NCBI GenBank assembly: GCA_027491555.1 | Contig: JAOZGN010000015.1 | Coordinates: forward strand, 1-24,966 | DNA length: 24,966 nt | Direction: 5' to 3' | From: Thermoproteota archaeon | Lineage (GTDB): Archaea; Thermoproteota; Korarchaeia; Korarchaeales; Korarchaeaceae | Shown here: positions 21,658 through 24,966 of the stretch, in pieces | Layout: every line of letters begins with the position of its first letter | Numbering within the stretch: the first letter of the stretch is position 1 | Position numbers and translations under genes: made by a program | The notes under the pieces: generated by a model | The model's database searches: none | The model's input: the letters and a program-made list of their open reading frames with translations, nothing else | Told to the model about the DNA's origin: nothing

Positions 21658-22446
21658 TCACCTATGTGCGTCTCCCACGATGGCGTAGCATATCCCGCCC
21701 ACCTCTACGACCTTCGCGGCGGGTCCGTAGATCTTCTCGAGGTTCTCCGGCGTCAGCGCGGCCGCAAGCGGCCCGGCCGCGATAAGCCTGCCCTCGCTGA
21801 GCAAGGCGACGTAGTCCGTGATGGGGGCCAGAGGGTTGACGTCGTGGGTGACCACCACGGACCCAACTCCCTTCTCATCTCTCAGCCTGGCTAGGACCTC
21901 TGCGATCTTCCTCCTGCTTTCTGCGTCCACGGCAGAGAGGGGCTCGTCTAGGAGGAGCAGCTCTGGCTCGGAGGCGAGTGCCCTGGCGATCAGGACCCTC
22001 TGCTGCTGCCCCCCGGAGAGCCTCCTGAAACACCTGTTCCTTGCCCAGAGCATGTCCACGAATTCTAGGGCCTCCTCTGCAGCCTCGATGTCCTCCCTCG
22101 TGGGCCTTCGCGGAGGCCCCTTCTTGATCAGCCTGGCCATCAGAGCGACGTCGATGACCCTAAGGGGAACGCTCCAGGACACCTCCTCCTTCTGGGGGAC
22201 ATAGGCGACCCGTCTCCTGACTTCCTCCACCCTCTCCGGCACTGGGAGTCCAAGGACGCGTATCTCCCCTCTCAGGATCTTGGCGAGGCCGAGGGCCGCC
22301 TTGAGGAGTGTGGTCTTCCCTGCACCGTTTGGGCCCATGATTACCGCGATCGATGGATGGGGTACGGCGAGGGTGACCCCCCTCAGGACGGGCCTGTCCC
22401 CATACCCCACGTCGAGTCCCCGGGCCTCGATGGCGTGACCCGCCAC
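21658..22446 (-). CDS. Zn/Mn-type ABC transporter ATPase (ZnuC/MntA-like)
   Basis: About 262 residues; energises metal uptake. Walker A is GPNGAGKTT (38-46), Q-loop VPQ (Gln85), signature LSGGQQQ (143-149), Walker B LLLLDEP (163-169) and H-loop His201 (VVVTHD). VPQKEEVSWSVPLRVIDV with the PLxV stretch is typical of the metal-importer (cluster 9) ATPases. The open frame extends to 22548 inside the binding-protein gene. GTG 22446 is preferred because the perfect ribosome site GGAGGTGATCC lies 2 bp before it. It starts about 20 bp after the binding-protein stop. Confidence 0.93.
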   Translation of the reverse strand: MAGHAIEARGLDVGYGDRPVLRGVTLAVPHPSIAVIMGPNGAGKTTLLKAALGLAKILRGEIRVLGLPVPERVEEVRRRVAYVPQKEEVSWSVPLRVIDVALMARLIKKGPPRRPTREDIEAAEEALEFVDMLWARNRCFRRLSGGQQQRVLIARALASEPELLLLDEPLSAVDAESRRKIAEVLARLRDEKGVGSVVVTHDVNPLAPITDYVALLSEGRLIAAGPLAAALTPENLEKIYGPAAKVVEVGGICYAIVGDAHR

Positions 22447-22466
22447 TCGGATCACCTCCCAACGCC

Positions 22467-23474
22467 TCACGCGGCCTTCCAGAGGGCTACCGCCAGTCCT
22501 AGGATCGCCACCACGGACGCGGCAACGATGCAGGCGGCCAGCGACCACCCTCCTCCCTTGTCGGCCGACCTAGCCCTCAGGCTGGAGTCTATGGACCCTA
22601 AGTTCCACGCCCACAGGGCCTCATAGCTCGGTAACCCACTGGACAGGACCCTCACCCTTAGAACCGTAGCTCCATGCTCCTCGGCAAGTTGAATTGCCAT
22701 CTGGCCCGACTTCAGCCCTTCGCTGACCTCAGACACGGTGACGAACCTTATCTCCCCCCTATCCATGGCTTGTCCGAGTTCGTCAAGCTCTCCAACCCCG
22801 ATAACCGCGCCGGGACCTCTCCCGATCGTATCGACTGGGATCATCCCCAGGGCCGAGACGACGTATGCCTCCGCGGGTACGGAGACGACCACTTTCTGCG
22901 CCCTGATCCCCCTGGAGGATGCAAACTCGCCGAGCGTTGTTTTGAGCCCCTCAATCCTCTCTCTGAATTGCGAGAGCGACTCCTCGTAAACTCCAGCCCC
23001 CTCAGGGTCAATCCTAAGGAGGGCTTCAACCACTGCCTCCCCGATGGCGAGGGCGTTGTCAGGGTCGAGCCAGAAGCCGTGAATGTTCTCCCCACCCTGC
23101 CCAGGGACAGGAATCAGCCTGAGACCGTACCTCAGATAGTCTTCCATTCCGATCACGGGCGCGTCGGTTACCTCCGCGATCTGCTCCTCCACGGGAAGGT
23201 GAGCGACTGTGACGATGAGTTCTGCCCTCTTAACAGCATCTATGACCTCTGGCGTTGCCTGATAGGTGTGCGGCTCTGCCCCCTCAGGCACGATCACGAA
23301 GACGTCCACCCTGCCGCCCGACACCTCCTCCACGATGGCTCCAAGGGGCTCCAAACTCACCGCCACGAGGGGCCTCCCCTCCTCCGACGAAACGGGCGTG
23401 ATCGAGGGGGTGAGCACCGCCAACACGAAGGGCACGAGGATCCACCACGCCGCTCGGGTTCCCACGAACCTCAC
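22467..23474 (-). CDS. Cluster-9 metal-binding ABC substrate protein (ZnuA/MntC-like)
   Basis: 335 residues. A signal peptide (about 8-28, WILVPFVLAVLTPS) is followed by two lobes. Candidate metal ligands are His69 (EPHTYQ), His132 (IHGFWLDP) and Glu202 in PAEAY, where Zn proteins usually have His; the fourth is unclear (Glu249 or Glu252 are options). The Glu at site three is more like Mn/Fe-binding members. No His-rich loop, common in ZnuA, is present. Unusually, a C-terminal membrane helix (about 310-332) would anchor it to the outside of the cell membrane. GTG 23474 overlaps the repressor stop by GTGA, with ribosome site GGAGGTG inside the repressor gene. Confidence 0.9.
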   Translation of the reverse strand: MRFVGTRAAWWILVPFVLAVLTPSITPVSSEEGRPLVAVSLEPLGAIVEEVSGGRVDVFVIVPEGAEPHTYQATPEVIDAVKRAELIVTVAHLPVEEQIAEVTDAPVIGMEDYLRYGLRLIPVPGQGGENIHGFWLDPDNALAIGEAVVEALLRIDPEGAGVYEESLSQFRERIEGLKTTLGEFASSRGIRAQKVVVSVPAEAYVVSALGMIPVDTIGRGPGAVIGVGELDELGQAMDRGEIRFVTVSEVSEGLKSGQMAIQLAEEHGATVLRVRVLSSGLPSYEALWAWNLGSIDSSLRARSADKGGGWSLAACIVAASVVAILGLAVALWKAA

Positions 23475-23896
23475 CAGTTCACCACCTCCGGGTGCGGGAT
23501 CGGCCGGCCGTGGGGGCAGGCGCGCGGGTGACCCATCCTTTCGCAGAGCCTCGCGAGCGACTCCCTGGGTAAGAGCACCTCGAGCCTCGTCGCCGCTTCA
23601 CAGGCGATCTCCGGGTCGATCTCCAGCTCCTCACAGAGGAACGCCTCTATCACCCTGTGCCTCCATAGGAGCTCCTCCGAGACGGAGAGCCCGTCAGGGG
23701 TTAGCTTCACCCCCTCCCCGCGCCGGTACTCGATGAGGCCCATCCCCTCGAGCCTCCTCAGCACCGCAATCGCCGTGGGAAGTCGAACTCCAAACTCTCG
23801 GGCGATCTCGGTGGGGGAGGGATTGCTCTCAGAATCCCTGAGGAACCTCAGGTACCTGCAGTCGCGTGCCGTCAGCTCTAGGTCGTCCGGACTCAT
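23471..23896 (-). CDS. DtxR/MntR-family metal-dependent repressor
   Basis: 141 residues: winged helix (LTARDCRYLRFLRDS, PSPTEIAREFGVRLPTAIAVLRRLEGMGLIEYRRGEGVKLTPDG) and dimerisation/metal domain (ELLWRHRVIEAFLCEEL, ACEAATRLEVLLPRE, ending in GHPRACPHGRPIP). There is no C-terminal SH3-like domain, as in MntR. By hand alignment His80 matches the first conserved His, but the residue after the RLE motif, usually His, is Val107 and the DtxR Cys102 site is Thr103. Extra Cys99 and Cys88 lie nearby, so metal specificity may differ. ATG 23896 is 2 bp from a 17-bp palindrome and has no ribosome site, so a leaderless mRNA is likely. First gene of the metal-uptake operon. Confidence 0.92.
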   Translation of the reverse strand: MSPDDLELTARDCRYLRFLRDSESNPSPTEIAREFGVRLPTAIAVLRRLEGMGLIEYRRGEGVKLTPDGLSVSEELLWRHRVIEAFLCEELEIDPEIACEAATRLEVLLPRESLARLCERMGHPRACPHGRPIPHPEVVNW

Positions 23897-23898
23897 CG

Positions 23899-23915
23899 GT
23901 TAGCGCCGCGCTAAC
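23899..23915. promoter_or_regulatory. DtxR-type operator, proximal copy
   Basis: GTTAGCGCCGCGCTAAC is a perfect palindrome about a central C, with 8-bp arms. It lies between the TATA-like box and the repressor ATG, covering the expected transcription start. The form resembles DtxR/IdeR/MntR boxes (TTAG...CTAA), so autoregulation by the adjacent product is likely. Confidence 0.75.
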
Positions 23916-23920
23916 GTGCC

Positions 23921-23927
23921 TGAAAAA
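23921..23927 (-). promoter_or_regulatory. TATA-like box of the metal-uptake operon
   Basis: Minus strand TTTTTCA lies between the two operators, about 28 bp before ATG 23896. It is the only AT-rich block in the GC-rich gap. Confidence 0.5.
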
Positions 23928-23944
23928 CTTAGCGCCGCGCTAAC
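23928..23944. promoter_or_regulatory. DtxR-type operator, distal copy
   Basis: CTTAGCGCCGCGCTAAC repeats the proximal operator with one end base changed (15-bp perfect palindrome core). It directly abuts the TATA-like box on the side where the archaeal BRE element binds TFB. Centres of the two copies are 29 bp apart, near three helical turns. Confidence 0.72.
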
Positions 23945-24023
23945 AACCGGCAAGGGGCCACGCTCATCGTCGAGGTAGGTTATGGTTATTACAGAAACCC
24001 GCTGGAGCCCAGCAGGTGCGAAC

Positions 24024-24966
24024 ATGAGCAAGGGTCAACTGATTGGACTGCTGGTTCTACTGATTGTGATCATAGCCGGTGTTTGGTACGTGACCAAGCC
24101 AAAGGCGCCTCCAACTCCCGCCCCAACCACCCCGGCCCCGACCACGGCCGCCCCCACCACCGCGCCGCCTGAGACGACACCGCCCCCGAAGAAGGTGAAG
24201 GTCGCGGTCATGTTCGACATAGGCGGCAGGGGAGATCTCGGATTCAACGACATGGCCTGGATGGGGGCCGAGAGGGCCAAGAAGGACTTCGGCGTCGAGG
24301 TCACCTACGTCCAGCCTCGGTCTGAGGCCGACTACATCCCTAGGCTCAGGGAGCTGGCTAGCAGCGGCGAGTACGACCTGATAATAGGGGTCGGCTTCCT
24401 GCTGACCGACGCCATTCACCAGGTGGCCCAGGAGTACCCCAACCAGTGGTTCGCCATCGTGGACTCCGCCACACCCGACCCCAACGTCAGGGGGATCCTG
24501 TTCAAGGAGAACGAGGGCTCTGCCCTGGTCGGAATCCTGGCCGCCTACGTGACCGAGAGCAACAAGGTGGGCGTCGTCCTGGGAATGGAGATCCCAGTGC
24601 TATACCACTTCGAGGCTGGCTTCTACTGGGGAGTCAACTACGTCGAGAACAAGACCGGAAAGGACGTGCAGATCATATACAAGTACACCGGGAGCTTCGT
24701 GGACAGGGCCCTCGGAAAGCAGGTGTCCGAGGGCATGCTGGCCCAGGGTGCTGACGTCCTGTACAACGTCGCCGGCCTGACCGGCCTGGGCGTCCTCGAC
24801 GCGGTCCACGACTTCAACGTCCAGCACGGCAAGGAGTTCGGTCCCCCGTTCGCCATAGGCGTCGACAGCTGCCAGGACTGGATGTACCCAGGCCACGTCA
24901 TAGCCAGCATGATGAAGAGGGTTGACAACGGCGTCTACTACGCCATAAGGGATGTGGTCTACGGCA
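24024..24966 (+). CDS. BMP-family ABC substrate-binding protein, 3' end cut by the window
   Basis: At least 314 residues are visible from ATG 24024; the frame is open to the window end. The N terminus is one membrane helix (QLIGLLVLLIVIIAGVWYV), then a Pro/Thr-rich linker (about 26-57) like those of glycosylated archaeal binding proteins. From residue 58 the BMP/PnrA-type periplasmic fold follows: VKVAVMFDIGG, GDLGFNDMAWMG, DLIIGVGF, QWFAIVDS, VRGILFKENEGSALVGILAA, KVGVVLGMEIPV, GADVLYNVAGLTGLGV and AIGVDSCQD. These match nucleoside-binding lipoproteins (PnrA/TmpC/Med family) that feed ABC importers. ABC partner genes should lie to the right, outside the window. A TATA-like block (TTATGGTTATTA, 23980-23991) is about 38 bp upstream. 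Confidence 0.9.
   Translation, partial: MSKGQLIGLLVLLIVIIAGVWYVTKPKAPPTPAPTTPAPTTAAPTTAPPETTPPPKKVKVAVMFDIGGRGDLGFNDMAWMGAERAKKDFGVEVTYVQPRSEADYIPRLRELASSGEYDLIIGVGFLLTDAIHQVAQEYPNQWFAIVDSATPDPNVRGILFKENEGSALVGILAAYVTESNKVGVVLGMEIPVLYHFEAGFYWGVNYVENKTGKDVQIIYKYTGSFVDRALGKQVSEGMLAQGADVLYNVAGLTGLGVLDAVHDFNVQHGKEFGPPFAIGVDSCQDWMYPGHVIASMMKRVDNGVYYAIRDVVYG

Noticed and set aside
22674..23531. 285-codon plus-strand frame opposite the metal-binding protein gene
   Set aside because: Antisense shadow without recognisable motifs, while the minus frame encodes a complete binding protein with signal peptide and ligands.
1..24966. tRNA, rRNA, CRISPR array, transposase
   Set aside because: A read-through for T-loop motifs, regularly spaced direct repeats and transposase motifs gave none; the few GGTTCGA-like matches lie inside confident protein genes.

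Overview
The window looks like chromosomal DNA from a thermophilic archaeon, probably of the TACK/Thermoproteota side. Supporting signs are high GC with heavy use of AGG for arginine, and frequent GTG and TTG starts. First genes of units often have a TATA-like box 26-34 bp before the start codon (leaderless transcripts), while operon-internal genes have strong GGAGGTG ribosome sites. Family content also fits: a stand-alone Ras-like GTPase, an HTH_45-type regulator, an Lrp/AsnC regulator, and archaeal-style binding proteins with a membrane anchor. The lineage cannot be fixed more closely from sequence alone. No rRNA, tRNA, CRISPR array, transposase or phage gene was seen.

Layout. 1-4740: two closely related MFS transporters in the same direction, the first cut by the window edge. 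Between them lies an AT-richer island (about 1230-2620) with a secreted-protein gene interrupted by an in-frame TGA and a small membrane protein, followed by a leftward aldo/keto reductase. 4776-7144: a small zinc-ribbon-like protein, a methyltransferase-like protein, a Ras-like small GTPase and a three-helix membrane protein. 7092-10038 (leftward): dual-specificity phosphatase, GNAT acetyltransferase, a cysteine-rich V4R-like protein and a CPBP intramembrane protease. 10093-10653: a macro-domain protein, divergent from the protease across one shared TATA-like element. 10643-12296 (leftward): a four-gene unit of DUF4405-like two-helix protein, His-rich exported protein, six-helix membrane protein and small winged-helix regulator; this is the least explained system here. 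12430-15594: a divergent MFS protein, an MscS-type membrane protein lacking the channel beta domain, a membrane-anchored DUF835/RecA-like protein and a small unknown.

15697-20256 is an amino-acid/nitrogen block: APC permease (leftward), EamA exporter (rightward), glutamine synthetase-family enzyme (leftward) and a divergent Lrp/AsnC regulator that probably senses an amino acid and controls the synthetase. The APC/EamA gap holds a long perfect inverted repeat.

20257-23896 (leftward) is a metal-uptake operon: DtxR/MntR-family repressor, cluster-9 (Zn/Mn type) binding protein, ATPase and permease, with an unknown protein beyond it. Two near-identical 17-bp palindromes flank the TATA-like box in front of the repressor, giving a clear autoregulation model. 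The right edge holds the start of a BMP-family (nucleoside-type) ABC binding protein.
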